NCBI RefSeq assembly: GCF_000591415.1
Contig: NZ_JEMF01000050.1
Location: 1 to 64,000 of the forward strand
Source of the DNA: Cobetia crustatorum
Lineage (GTDB): Bacteria > Pseudomonadota > Gammaproteobacteria > Pseudomonadales > Halomonadaceae
Length of the DNA: 64,000 nucleotides
Direction: 5' to 3'
Below the pieces are notes generated by a model. It saw only the letters and a list, made by a program, of their open reading frames with translations, made no database searches and was not told the origin of the DNA. Of this stretch, positions 37,303 to 50,426 are shown one piece after another (position 1 is the first letter of the stretch; each line of letters starts with the position of its first letter). Position numbers and translations under genes: made by a program.

Positions 37303-38496
37303 TCACCCACAGCGTTTTAGCAGCACGCTACCCGCGCTGTAGCCTGCACCGAACGAACACAGCACACCGAGACTGCCCGCAGCCAGATCATCATGATGCA
37401 GATGAAAGGCAATCACGGAGCCTGCTGAACTGGTATTGGCGTAGCGATCCAGAATGATTGGCGCTTCCTGCTCAGAAGGATCACGGCCCAGTACGCGCCG
37501 CGCAATCATGTCGTTCATATGGCGGTTGGCCTGATGCAACCACATGCGATCGAGATCACTGCCAGTGGCATCGATATCGCCCAGATGCGTAGTGATCAGT
37601 TCAGCCACCAGCGGGCAAACCTCGCGGAACACACGACGGCCTTCCTGGATGAACAACTTGTCATCAGCGGACTCGACAGCGCCATCCTCACGCGCAGCAG
37701 TGCGATTGAGGAAGCCGAAGTTGTTACGGATGGCATTGGAGAAACGAGTAACCAGCCGCGACCCCAGCACTTCGAAACCATCAGTGCGTGTGGCGACATC
37801 GGCGGCCTCCAACACGACAGCAGTGCAGGCATCGCCGAAGATGAAGTGACTGTCGCGATCACGGAAATTGAGGTGTGCGCTACAGATCTCTGGATTGACC
37901 ATCAACACACGCTTGGCGCTACCACTGCGGATCGCATTGGCCGCCGTCTCGATACCGAAGGTGGCGGAGCTACACGCCACATTCATGTCAAAGGCATAGC
38001 CGCCGGCCAAAAGCGCAGCCTGCAATTCGACTGCCACCGCCGGATACGGGCGCTCGAGATTCGAGCAGGCCACGATCACCAGGTCAAGATCCTCGGCCTT
38101 GACACCAGCAGCGGCCAGCGCCTCGTGCGCTGCTGCCACGCCCATCTCACATTGCACGGAGGACTGGTCATTAGCGCGGGCGGGCAAACACGGCCGCATC
38201 CGCTCAGGATCAAGAATACCCTCGGCATCCAGTACGTAGCGACTATGAATACCTGATGCCTTGACGATGAACTCGGCACTTGATTCAGTACGCGCCGTAA
38301 GCTCACCACGTGCGATGGCATCACTGTTGGCGGCATTGTCCGCCGCGACCCAGGCATTGAAAGAGGCGACCAGCGCTTCATTGCTGATGGCATTTTTCGG
38401 GGTATAGAGCCCGGTACCGGTGATCAGTACCCGGTGATTACCGTTAGCAGTCTTGTCTTGATTGCCAGTGGCACGCAGATTGTCATTGCTGGGCAT
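37303..38496 (-). CDS. beta-ketoacyl-ACP synthase III-like protein
   Basis: A 397-residue thiolase-fold condensing enzyme. Catalytic cysteine C175 (DMNVACSSATFG), the histidine in WLHQANRHMND and the asparagine in YANTSSAGSV form the Cys-His-Asn triad of KAS III. It is about 80 residues longer than FabH, with an insert near residues 50-110, and resembles the second FabH-like enzymes of pseudomonads that feed acyl-CoAs into fatty acid synthesis. It is therefore unlikely to be the primary FabH. It stands alone; 38497-38871 upstream contains no gene I can see. Confidence 0.83.
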   Translation of the reverse strand: MPSNDNLRATGNQDKTANGNHRVLITGTGLYTPKNAISNEALVASFNAWVAADNAANSDAIARGELTARTESSAEFIVKASGIHSRYVLDAEGILDPERMRPCLPARANDQSSVQCEMGVAAAHEALAAAGVKAEDLDLVIVACSNLERPYPAVAVELQAALLAGGYAFDMNVACSSATFGIETAANAIRSGSAKRVLMVNPEICSAHLNFRDRDSHFIFGDACTAVVLEAADVATRTDGFEVLGSRLVTRFSNAIRNNFGFLNRTAAREDGAVESADDKLFIQEGRRVFREVCPLVAELITTHLGDIDATGSDLDRMWLHQANRHMNDMIARRVLGRDPSEQEAPIILDRYANTSSAGSVIAFHLHHDDLAAGSLGVLCSFGAGYSAGSVLLKRCG

Positions 38497-38871
38497 GCAT
38501 CCACTCCTGACGGCGGCGCCTGCCGGGCACGGCCTATGTAATAGTGTGATGGTGATAGCGTGGCCGGCGCAGGCCTCTCTTCGTACATCGTCTAGGAGAG
38601 ATCAAGATCCTCTGGCCATGTCACCAGAATCATGTCACCCCTATCGCTCCTGCATCACGCCTTCAGAATCATTATCTTCAGTGTACGCTGTATCGCCAGT
38701 CACAGACGCCTGAGCGCAGCTCTTCGTGACTTATTCAGGCGAATCTTAAACAGCAATCTCTGCATGCAGCTTGGGCCATCCGACACAATCTCGCCTCCAC
38801 GCAGGAGTCACGCAAGCAGCATACGTTGCGAGTAGCCTCGACAATGTCCAGACAGCATTCTCAAACAGCCT

Positions 38872-43055
<4,184 letters not shown>

Positions 43056-43160
43056 GGACTGCCTCTTCTCAACCAGAGGCCGCACGCCTGAGCGCACAGC
43101 CGAAAACTCTCGGAATTCGGTCACCCACGCACAACCTGTCGCAGAGACCTGAATGACAAA

Positions 43161-43187
43161 ACGGCCCGTCACTTGGTGACGGGCCGT
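43161..43187 (-). terminator. terminator downstream of fadD
   Basis: ACGGCCCGTCAC and GTGACGGGCCGT arms surround a three-base loop. On the minus strand TTTTGTC follows. The fadD stop is 81 bases upstream, so this separates fadD from hrpA. Confidence 0.82.
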
Positions 43188-43267
43188 ACATTGTAGCCTT
43201 GCCAGCAGCCGCGCCCAACCTTGGGCGGCTCAGGCATGACATCTGTGCCTCTCGCGGGACACCACCC

Positions 43268-45022
43268 TCAGACTTCACGCGTCGTGACGTTCTCGCTATC
43301 ACGCAGTTCACGGCGCAGCACCTTGCCGACATTGCTCTTGGGGAGCTCGTCACGAAATTCGACGAAACGCGGCACCTTATAGCCAGCCAACTGCTCCTTG
43401 CACCAGGCGCGCAAGGTATCGCGATCAAGGTCGGGATTGCGCGACACGACAAACAGCTTGATTGCCTCACCGCTCTGCTCATCAGGTATCCCAACGACAG
43501 CCGCTTCCGCCACATCAGGATGACCACTGACCACATCCTCGATCTCGTTCGGATACACATTGAAGCCGGAGACGATGATCATGTCTTTCTTGCGATCGAC
43601 AATACGCACGAAGCCGTCCGGCTGAATGACGGCGATATCACCAGTGCGGATGAAATTCTCATCATCCATCGCTTCACGCGTGGCGTCGTCACGCTGCCAG
43701 TACCCCTTCATCACCTGCGGACCACGTACGCACAATTCTCCGGGTTGATCACGACCCAATGTCACGCCATCAACATCCACCACCTTGAGTTCCGTGCCCG
43801 GGACGGGGCGGCCGATGGTACCGAGCTGCAGTTCACGCGGCGGATTGAAGCTGACGATGGGCGAAGTCTCGGTCATACCGTAACCCTCAGCGATGGGGCA
43901 GCCGGTAATGGCCTCCCAACGTTCAGCCGCGGTACGCGTCAATGCCATGCCACCGGAGATGGTGAGCTTGAGCTTCGAGAAGTCCAGCGCTTTGAAATCA
44001 TCGCGCTGACACAGTGCCGAGAACAGCGTATTGAGGCCGACAAAGGCGGTAAACGGCGTGGTGCGTAGTGTCTTGATGAAGCCATCAATATCACGCGGAT
44101 TGGTGATCAGCACGCTGTGGTTGCCACTCTCCATGCTATAGAGGCAATTCACCGTGAAGGTATAGATGTGATAGACCGGCAGCGGTGCAATCAGCACTTC
44201 CTGACCTTCCTTGAGCACATCACTGATCACACCACGCGCCTGCAGCATGTTCGCCACAAGATTGCGATGCGTCAGCATGGTGCCCTTGGCCACGCCCGTG
44301 GTGCCGCCGGTGTACTGCAGCGCCGCCACGTCGTCTGGCTGACGGTTGACACGGGTATGCGAAAGGCCTGCACCGCGCTTGAGAACATCGCGCAGACCAT
44401 GTGCCGCGGGAAGTGTGTAGGCCGGCACCATCTTCTTGATATAGCGCACCGCTAAATTGATCAGCGGGCGCTTGGGGAAATCATGCAGATCGCCGATCTC
44501 GGTGATGATGACTTCTTCAATCGAGGTGCGGTCGAGTACCTTCTCAAGCTTGTCGGCCATATTGGCCAGAATCACGATCGCACGGGCACCTGCATCATGA
44601 AACTGATGCTGCATCTCGCGTTCGGTATAAAGCGGATTGGTGTTGACCACGACCAGCCCCGCCCGCAGCGCACCGAAGACCGCGACCGGAAACTGCAGCA
44701 GGTTCGGCAGCTGAATCGCAATACGATCACCGGGCTCAAGTCCGGTTTCATGCTCAAGCCAAGCCGCGAAGTTACGCGACAGGCGATCGACATCGGCATA
44801 GTTCAGTGTCTTGCCCATGCAACTGAACGCCGGGCGACTGGCATAGTTGGCACAGCTGGCCTCGAAGACCTCAAGGATGGAAGAATAGTCCTCAAGCCCG
44901 TTCAGCGGCTCACCGCATAGAATCAGACTGTCACTGTCTGGTGCGCATGTATTCGTACTATCAGCGCTCGTACTATCAGCGCTATCAGCTGTCGCAGAAG
45001 CGGCAGAATTGGCATCACGCAT
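43268..45022 (-). CDS. fadD: long-chain fatty acid-CoA ligase FadD
   Basis: A 584-residue AMP-forming ligase that activates long-chain fatty acids. Motifs: LQYTGGTTGVAKGTMLTHRN, EGYGMTETSP, the FACS-like hinge RTGDIAVIQPDGFVRIVDRKKDMI and KSNVGKVLRRELRD near the end. I prefer the ATG at 45022 (GGAG nine bases upstream); other in-frame starts lie at 45037, 45049 and 45073. The N-terminal 35 residues are low-complexity Ala/Asp/Ser/Thr, encoded in part by a 15-base tandem repeat, and precede the conserved family start. Confidence 0.92.
   Translation of the reverse strand: MRDANSAASATADSADSTSADSTNTCAPDSDSLILCGEPLNGLEDYSSILEVFEASCANYASRPAFSCMGKTLNYADVDRLSRNFAAWLEHETGLEPGDRIAIQLPNLLQFPVAVFGALRAGLVVVNTNPLYTEREMQHQFHDAGARAIVILANMADKLEKVLDRTSIEEVIITEIGDLHDFPKRPLINLAVRYIKKMVPAYTLPAAHGLRDVLKRGAGLSHTRVNRQPDDVAALQYTGGTTGVAKGTMLTHRNLVANMLQARGVISDVLKEGQEVLIAPLPVYHIYTFTVNCLYSMESGNHSVLITNPRDIDGFIKTLRTTPFTAFVGLNTLFSALCQRDDFKALDFSKLKLTISGGMALTRTAAERWEAITGCPIAEGYGMTETSPIVSFNPPRELQLGTIGRPVPGTELKVVDVDGVTLGRDQPGELCVRGPQVMKGYWQRDDATREAMDDENFIRTGDIAVIQPDGFVRIVDRKKDMIIVSGFNVYPNEIEDVVSGHPDVAEAAVVGIPDEQSGEAIKLFVVSRNPDLDRDTLRAWCKEQLAGYKVPRFVEFRDELPKSNVGKVLRRELRDSENVTTREV
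44953..44989. repeat. 15-base tandem repeat inside the fadD 5' region
   Basis: TCGTACTATCAGCGC occurs twice in a row and is followed by a partial TATCAGC. It encodes the Ser/Ala/Asp/Thr-rich N-terminal tail of FadD, a stretch outside the conserved domain. Confidence 0.65.
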
Positions 45023-45182
45023 GGCAATGGGCTCCATGGCTACGTTCATCGGGTGCAATATCGATGGGCTCACACCCTTTGTTGTTATCGGGCCGTCACG
45101 CCCGCATGTAAATGGATGGCACGAATGATAGGCGTATCATCGTTGTTATACGCTACCTTAACCAGCACGCATTGCATTGTAA

Positions 45183-45207
45183 AACGATCGATTGAAACCA
45201 TCGTTCA
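45183..45207. promoter_or_regulatory. inverted repeat upstream of fadD, candidate fatty-acid regulator site
   Basis: AACGAT-N11-ATCGTT (45183-45205) overlaps TTGAAACCATCGTTCA, which loosely resembles a PsrA-type GAAAC-N4-GTTTC element. It lies in the divergent gap between fadD and cysK. Weak evidence. Confidence 0.3.
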
Positions 45208-45306
45208 CATTCATGAATCCTTCACCATATCAATGGATTGCAGGCATTCGACCTTGGTCCGATGGCTAACGACTGGCTGATGGAAAGTAGAGCAGGAGTA
45301 CACACA

Positions 45307-45396
45307 GTGAAAGCCGAACGACGTGCGCGCCCTCCTCTCCCTCTACCTGCACTATTTATCATCCCTGCCATGTCGTTATGCGCTCCAGGCCTTTGA
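45307..45396 (+). CDS. possible 29-residue small protein upstream of cysK
   Basis: A GTG at 45307 with AGGAG eight bases before it opens a 29-codon frame ending TGA, encoding a basic N-terminus followed by a Pro/Leu/Ile-rich hydrophobic stretch (PLPALFIIPAMSLCAPGL). It lies 129 bases upstream of cysK on the same strand, in a 500-base gap otherwise without genes. It could be a leader peptide or small membrane peptide, or merely chance. I have no family match. Confidence 0.2.
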   Translation: MKAERRARPPLPLPALFIIPAMSLCAPGL

Positions 45397-45525
45397 GTCG
45401 CAGCGTGCTTACCCTTACTCTGAAGCGCATCAGGCGATAACGCCAGTGAAGGAGATGGGCTCCACCTCCTGCATATTCATTCTGACGGCGCTTTCGTTCA
45501 TCGCTCATCTGTAGAGGAATCTCGC

Positions 45526-46491
45526 ATGGCACAGATCTATCAGGACAACTCACTGGCCATCGGCAACACGCCACTGGTCAAGATCAACCGCCTGAGCAGC
45601 CACCCACGCCTTTACGCCAAGGTGGAAGCACGTAATCCAGCGTTTTCCGTCAAATGCCGTATCGGTTCCAGCATGGTGTGGGATGCCGAAGAGCGTGGCG
45701 CGCTCAAACCGGGTATGGAAATCGTCGAGCCAACCTCCGGTAACACCGGCATTGCACTAGCCTTTGTCGGCGCTGCACGTGGTTATCCGGTGACACTGAC
45801 GATGCCGTCTTCAATGAGCATGGAGCGTCGCAAGGTGCTCAAGGCACTGGGTGCCAATCTGGTACTGACAGACCCGGCACTCGGTATGCAGGGTGCGATA
45901 GACAAAGCCTGCGAACTACAGAAAGCCGAGCCGGAGCGTTACTTCCTGCCGCAACAGTTCTCGAATCCCGCCAACCCGCGTATCCATGAAGAGACTACTG
46001 GTCCAGAAATCTGGGATGCGCTAGATGGTGACATGGATGTACTGGTCGCTGGCGTCGGCACCGGCGGCACCATCAGCGGCATCGCGCGTTACTTCAAGAC
46101 GATTCGCGGCCAGACGCTTGAAGCGGTAGCAGTGGAACCGACCGAATCCGCCATCATCACTCAGCGTCTCAAGGGCGAGTCCATCACACCTGCCCCGCAC
46201 AAGATTCAAGGCATTGGCGCCAACTTCATCCCTGACAACCTGGACCTGACGCTGATCGATCGCGTCGAGCCGGTCGCCAGCGATGAGGCGATGGCCATGG
46301 CACGCCGCATCATGAAAGAGGAAGGCATCATGTGCGGTATCTCTTGTGGCGCGGCAATGATCGCGGCACTGCGCCTGGCCGATGATCCGGCGTACGCTGA
46401 CAAATCCATCGTCGTCATCCTGCCGGACAGCGGCGAGCGCTACCTGTCCTCACCGATGTTTGCTGGCATGTTCGATGAAGTTGAAGACTGA
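45526..46491 (+). CDS. cysK: cysteine synthase A (O-acetylserine sulfhydrylase)
   Basis: A 321-residue PLP enzyme making cysteine from O-acetylserine and sulfide. The PLP lysine K43 lies in FSVKCRIG, the substrate loop [11 protein letters not shown] follows, and the phosphate-binding [10 protein letters not shown] and [14 protein letters not shown] are in place. The sequence tracks E. coli CysK (323 residues) rather than CysM. AGAGGA precedes the ATG by about seven bases. CysB control is expected from the family. Confidence 0.94.
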   Translation: MAQIYQDNSLAIGNTPLVKINRLSSHPRLYAKVEARNPAFSVKCRIGSSMVWDAEERGALKPGMEIVEPTSGNTGIALAFVGAARGYPVTLTMPSSMSMERRKVLKALGANLVLTDPALGMQGAIDKACELQKAEPERYFLPQQFSNPANPRIHEETTGPEIWDALDGDMDVLVAGVGTGGTISGIARYFKTIRGQTLEAVAVEPTESAIITQRLKGESITPAPHKIQGIGANFIPDNLDLTLIDRVEPVASDEAMAMARRIMKEEGIMCGISCGAAMIAALRLADDPAYADKSIVVILPDSGERYLSSPMFAGMFDEVED

Positions 46492-46546
46492 TATGCCGCA
46501 TTCCAGCACTTGGTCGAACAGTCGTTAGACACAGTTGTTAGACATG

Positions 46547-46572
46547 GAAAGGGCCGCATTCGCGGCCCTTTC
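46547..46572. terminator. bidirectional terminator after cysK
   Basis: GAAAGGGCCGC (46547-46557) pairs with GCGGCCCTTTC (46562-46572) around a four-base loop. It serves convergent cysK and the amidotransferase gene. Confidence 0.78.
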
Positions 46573-46614
46573 TGATTTCCAGACATCAAAGAATGTCTTC
46601 TCACTGAAGCGTAC

Positions 46615-47481
46615 TCAGCAACTCACATCGGTGGCCAACCAATCTGGCGTGAGGCGCGCCGTCGCCTGCCTATCCGCCCCCTCGCCTTCTTCAATCGGCA
46701 GTTCACCGCCAAGACTCGCCACCAACTCGCCTTCGCGGAACACCACCAGCTGCCCCGGCAGCAGGCGCACCCACTGCTCATTATCTGTTAGCGGGTCTGT
46801 CGCAATCACTGACACCACATCATTGCAGGTAGTGTGCTGCTGGAAATCGACGCTCATCTCGAAGTCGGTCAGGCTCGCCTTGCCAAACGGCGCACGGCGG
46901 GTGATGTGCGCCAACTTCGTCGAGCAGTAGGCATACAGATGAATGCCGTCTGATAACAGCAGGTTGAAGACGCCCATACTGCGGAGCCGCTCACACTGCA
47001 CATGCAGGTGTCGCCACAGCTCGACGCACTGTTCTGGCGGTTCAGGAAAGGCGCGACGAATCTCGCCGAGCAAAAAACAGGCGGCATGCTCGCTGTCAGT
47101 GCTGCCCACTGGCCGGTAGTACGGCAGCGGCAGTGCCTGCCACTCCGCCAGCTGCCCATTGTGGGCATAGCACCACTGGCGCCCCCATAACTCACGCGTG
47201 AACGGGTGAGTGTTGGCCAGAGTGATCTGCCCCACGTTCGCTTGCCGGATATGGCTGATCACCATCTGCGATTTGATCGGGTACTCCAGGATCATGCGCG
47301 CGATAGGCGAGTCGACCGACGGATGAGGATCACGAAACTCGCGATACCCTCCCTCTTCATAGAAGGCGATGCCCCAGCCATCACGATGCGGCCCCGTGCC
47401 ACCACCACGCTGCAGAAAGCCCGCGAAACTGAAGCAGATATCGGTCGGCACATTGGCACTCATGCCGAGCAGTTCACACAT
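46615..47481 (-). CDS. class II glutamine amidotransferase (YafJ-like)
   Basis: A 288-residue N-terminal-nucleophile amidotransferase. Cys2 is the catalytic nucleophile (MCELLGMSANVP), followed by GTGPHRDGWGIAFYEEGG, the oxyanion region YAHNGQLAEW and STDSEHAACFLLG. It is a stand-alone domain without an attached synthetase, so its acceptor is unknown. It overlaps the end of the VWA gene by eight bases and is the last gene of that operon. Confidence 0.87.
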   Translation of the reverse strand: MCELLGMSANVPTDICFSFAGFLQRGGGTGPHRDGWGIAFYEEGGYREFRDPHPSVDSPIARMILEYPIKSQMVISHIRQANVGQITLANTHPFTRELWGRQWCYAHNGQLAEWQALPLPYYRPVGSTDSEHAACFLLGEIRRAFPEPPEQCVELWRHLHVQCERLRSMGVFNLLLSDGIHLYAYCSTKLAHITRRAPFGKASLTDFEMSVDFQQHTTCNDVVSVIATDPLTDNEQWVRLLPGQLVVFREGELVASLGGELPIEEGEGADRQATARLTPDWLATDVSC

Positions 47482-49543
47482 GGGGTTCCTCCCGGTGATG
47501 CGTTTTACGCGTCAGGCGACGCACCAGCATGATAAGGGCAAGCAGACCAATCACACCGGCCACTGCGTAGGCAATCATGCGACTCTGCGGTGATTCTGCC
47601 TCCCGCTGGGCAAAGCCCGAAGCACCTTCGAACCACTGATTGATCAACGCCGGCACCTTATCAATCGGCAGACGGCCCTTCAGCAGCAGTGCATTGAGAT
47701 CTTCCTTCTCATTACCTGCCTGATCCAGCCCTTGAACCTCACCGAAGGCCTCGCCCTCGATCGGTGTGCGATCCAGATTGGCAGCACGCCGTGCCGCGCG
47801 CTCGTTGAGTGTGAAGGGAGCGAGGTCAATGAAGCGCGCCTCACCTTCCAACTCGACGCGAGCGCTGATCTGCACGTCGGCACTGACATCACGCTCAAGT
47901 GATGGCAGGTCGATACGCCATTGACGCTCGCCTTGCTCACTGACTGCCAGCCTTTCGCCACGCAGCGTGGCCACCAGGCGCGTATTCGCGGTATTGAGCA
48001 ATGGATGACGCGCAGTGACTTCCAGCGCCTTGGCCGGATGACCAGAGCTGCCGGAGGCACCTGACGTTGCGACCGGCTCGACTAGCAGCGGGTCCACCAC
48101 ACTGGTGCGCTGACTGAGCTGGCGCGCAAAGGACGCGTTATCACGATAACCGGCCACGGTCAGCGTCAGGCGCGCACCGCCCAGTTGCTGGGGAGCTGCC
48201 ATGTCGACATTGAAGTCAGCGCCGTCTCGCTCAAGACCTCGCTGCTGTGCCGTAGTCACCGCGGCCATTGACGCTTCCAGCGAGGCATCCTTCGAGCCAC
48301 CGCCGCTAGCCGCCTCCGCATCAGCGTCCTGCTCCGGCACCAGCCGTGCATTACCGTCGAGCGTGGCCAGGAATTCCTCATCACTGACATCACGTGCGCC
48401 ATTGGCCAGTGTCGCTTGCAGCGAATAGCCGAATCCGCGATACAACGTGGCAGGCAGAGGGCGCGCGACAAGCGCCAGATCCGAGACCACCGTGATGCGG
48501 CTATCGGCACCCACCTGCCCCTCAATACGCCACTCACCCGCCTGCGGCGTGGTCACGGTAATCAGATCGTAGCGGGATTGATGCTCCCAGCGCACGCCCT
48601 CCGGCAGAGAACTTGCCTCCTTTGATGAGGGCAATTGATAACGTTGTCCATCTGGCGCGATCAATACTGGCGCACTGTCAGCTGGGCCATGGAAGACCAG
48701 CGCAGTGAATTCATCCACGCTGTCATCAATGACAAAGCGCTTGTTCTCCAGCGGCACCTGCTCACCGGGTACGATGCGATCCAGTGCGGCAAGGAAGGTC
48801 CGCAGCAGGTCTTCCGGCGTTTCGGCAACACTGGCCAGGCCGCCAGTGGCATCAGCAACTCGCTGTAGCAAATCGATATCAGCGTTACGCGACAGTGCCA
48901 CGGTGTGCACCGTGATGTTGTGACTGGCAAGTGCCGGAGCAAGCTGATCAATGATGCGCTGACGTGATTCAGTATCGCGCGCTGCCTTCAGTCCAGCGGG
49001 TTCACGCAAATCCACCATGCCATCGGAGAGCAGAATGATCTGGCGTGGCGTATCGCCACCGACTTGCGTTTGAGCGCCTTCGGCAGCCGCACGCAGACCC
49101 GCTTCCAGATCGGTGTACTGCTCGTAATCATCAAGACGGCCCTCAAGGCTGCGCGCCGCCTGCTTCCAATCGCTATTGACCGGCCCTAGAGCCAGCAAGG
49201 GTTGTACTTGCTCACCGAAGCTCCACAGCCCGGCGCGTGAACGTTCCGGTAGCAGCGTGACGAGAAGATCCAACGCACTGGCGCGCAGATTGCCAGGATC
49301 GTTGTGCTTCATGCTGCCAGACACATCAATCGCCATACGCAGATCAGGAGCGGACTCCTGTTGCGTGGCAGATGCCGTCACTTCTGTCTCTTCAGACTGT
49401 GCCAGTGGGCTGAACAGCATACCCACCAGCAGCGGACCTGTTAGCCACGCTCCTGTCAGCAATGGCGCTAGCAGTGTCTTGCTCAAGCATCGCAACCACA
49501 GACGCGAGAAAGATAACGGGACGTTCACATCACGAGGCATCAC
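47474..49543 (-). CDS. VWA-domain membrane protein
   Basis: A 689-residue envelope protein: a signal or anchor segment (about 27-48), a von Willebrand A domain starting with the MIDAS motif DVSGSM at 73-78 and running to about 265, then a large extracytoplasmic beta-rich region. One transmembrane segment (about 655-677) and a short basic tail end it. The layout suggests a protein anchored at the C-terminus with the VWA domain outside the cytoplasm. It overlaps the amidotransferase gene and follows a small membrane-protein gene by 42 bases. I do not recognise a characterised homologue. Confidence 0.8.
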   Translation of the reverse strand: MMPRDVNVPLSFSRLWLRCLSKTLLAPLLTGAWLTGPLLVGMLFSPLAQSEETEVTASATQQESAPDLRMAIDVSGSMKHNDPGNLRASALDLLVTLLPERSRAGLWSFGEQVQPLLALGPVNSDWKQAARSLEGRLDDYEQYTDLEAGLRAAAEGAQTQVGGDTPRQIILLSDGMVDLREPAGLKAARDTESRQRIIDQLAPALASHNITVHTVALSRNADIDLLQRVADATGGLASVAETPEDLLRTFLAALDRIVPGEQVPLENKRFVIDDSVDEFTALVFHGPADSAPVLIAPDGQRYQLPSSKEASSLPEGVRWEHQSRYDLITVTTPQAGEWRIEGQVGADSRITVVSDLALVARPLPATLYRGFGYSLQATLANGARDVSDEEFLATLDGNARLVPEQDADAEAASGGGSKDASLEASMAAVTTAQQRGLERDGADFNVDMAAPQQLGGARLTLTVAGYRDNASFARQLSQRTSVVDPLLVEPVATSGASGSSGHPAKALEVTARHPLLNTANTRLVATLRGERLAVSEQGERQWRIDLPSLERDVSADVQISARVELEGEARFIDLAPFTLNERAARRAANLDRTPIEGEAFGEVQGLDQAGNEKEDLNALLLKGRLPIDKVPALINQWFEGASGFAQREAESPQSRMIAYAVAGVIGLLALIMLVRRLTRKTHHREEPHV

Positions 49544-49585
49544 AGATCCTTAGTCCACGCACGGACAATGCACAGATAGCGCTGA

Positions 49586-50098
49586 TCAGAGGGAAGGTTC
49601 CTGACGATCACGCGCCGTACGGCGTGCTGCGGCGGTGCGCGCTGGCGCATCACGGCTTTCGGCACGCAGGCCATTATCAACAGCACCCTCTTGGCCTTCA
49701 TCATCGTGTGCTGCACGACGTGACGGTCGCTGCGCTTCACGACGGCGCTGTTCACGACCACGTCCCAGCCACCAGATACCCAAACCTGCCGCCACGCCCA
49801 ATCCGATGCCGAGCACCAGCATGGCAAAAGATGACGCCACACCACCGCCATCCTTCTGTATCAGACTAATCGCAAAAGCCACAATCGCCGGCGCGGTGCC
49901 GGAATAGCTATCCGCAGGCACCGTGGCAGTCACATGGAAGCCAGCAGGAACCGCGATCATGCCGGTGACACCACCTACCACTAGCCAGCGCATGAAGCGC
50001 GGCAATATCCGTACCGCCATATATCCGGTAAATACCACCACCACTGCCAGCCCGAAATAGATCAGCCACATCTGCGGCAGGGAATCAGAAATCAACAT
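49586..50098 (-). CDS. small membrane protein of unknown function
   Basis: A 170-residue protein (ATG at 50098 with AGGAG eight bases upstream; a GTG three codons earlier is possible). It has membrane segments at about 9-28 and 33-50, a short loop containing HVTATVPADSYSG, a further hydrophobic stretch near 88-110 ending in GLGIWWLGRG, and then a 55-residue tail rich in Arg, Ala and Glu. It is the first gene of the unit with the VWA and amidotransferase genes. I cannot assign a family. Confidence 0.65.
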   Translation of the reverse strand: MLISDSLPQMWLIYFGLAVVVVFTGYMAVRILPRFMRWLVVGGVTGMIAVPAGFHVTATVPADSYSGTAPAIVAFAISLIQKDGGGVASSFAMLVLGIGLGVAAGLGIWWLGRGREQRRREAQRPSRRAAHDDEGQEGAVDNGLRAESRDAPARTAAARRTARDRQEPSL

Positions 50099-50116
50099 GC
50101 CCTTCACTCCTGTCAG

Positions 50117-50193
50117 AACTTTCTATCAGAACTTTCTATCAACACGCTCTACCAACATGTTTCATCAACACGTTCTATCAATATTTCCTACAA
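50117..50193. repeat. six degenerate 13-base tandem repeats
   Basis: Units on the plus strand: AACTTTCTATCAG, AACTTTCTATCAA, CACGCTCTACCAA, CATGTTTCATCAA, CACGTTCTATCAA and a 12-base TATTTCCTACAA. They are in strict 13-base phase with a conserved TCTATCAA core, beginning 18 bases upstream of the membrane-protein ATG. The array occupies most of the leader of that operon in the 328-base divergent gap to the S9 peptidase gene. Confidence 0.75.
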
Positions 50194-50426
50194 AGAACTG
50201 CCGGATAAAACTGACGAGCAATGCCTTCAGACGGTACTTCCCGCCGACACTTCAATTTCCTACGAACACGTCCCGCGCATGATGCCCTGCCACTGCACGT
50301 TCGTGACCCGCGATTTCAACGCCCTTTTCCTACTGGGCAAGGGCTTGTGAACGCTGTGGGACACGCCCAATGTTACACTCCATACCCGCCCGACACACTC
50401 GAGCCCCCGACTTTCACGAGGTAGCC

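Noticed and set aside
43199-44068. 289-codon open frame on the plus strand
   Set aside because: Antisense to fadD and without motifs.
50117-50193. CRISPR array
   Set aside because: Units are 13 bases and contiguous, with no spacers and no cas genes nearby.
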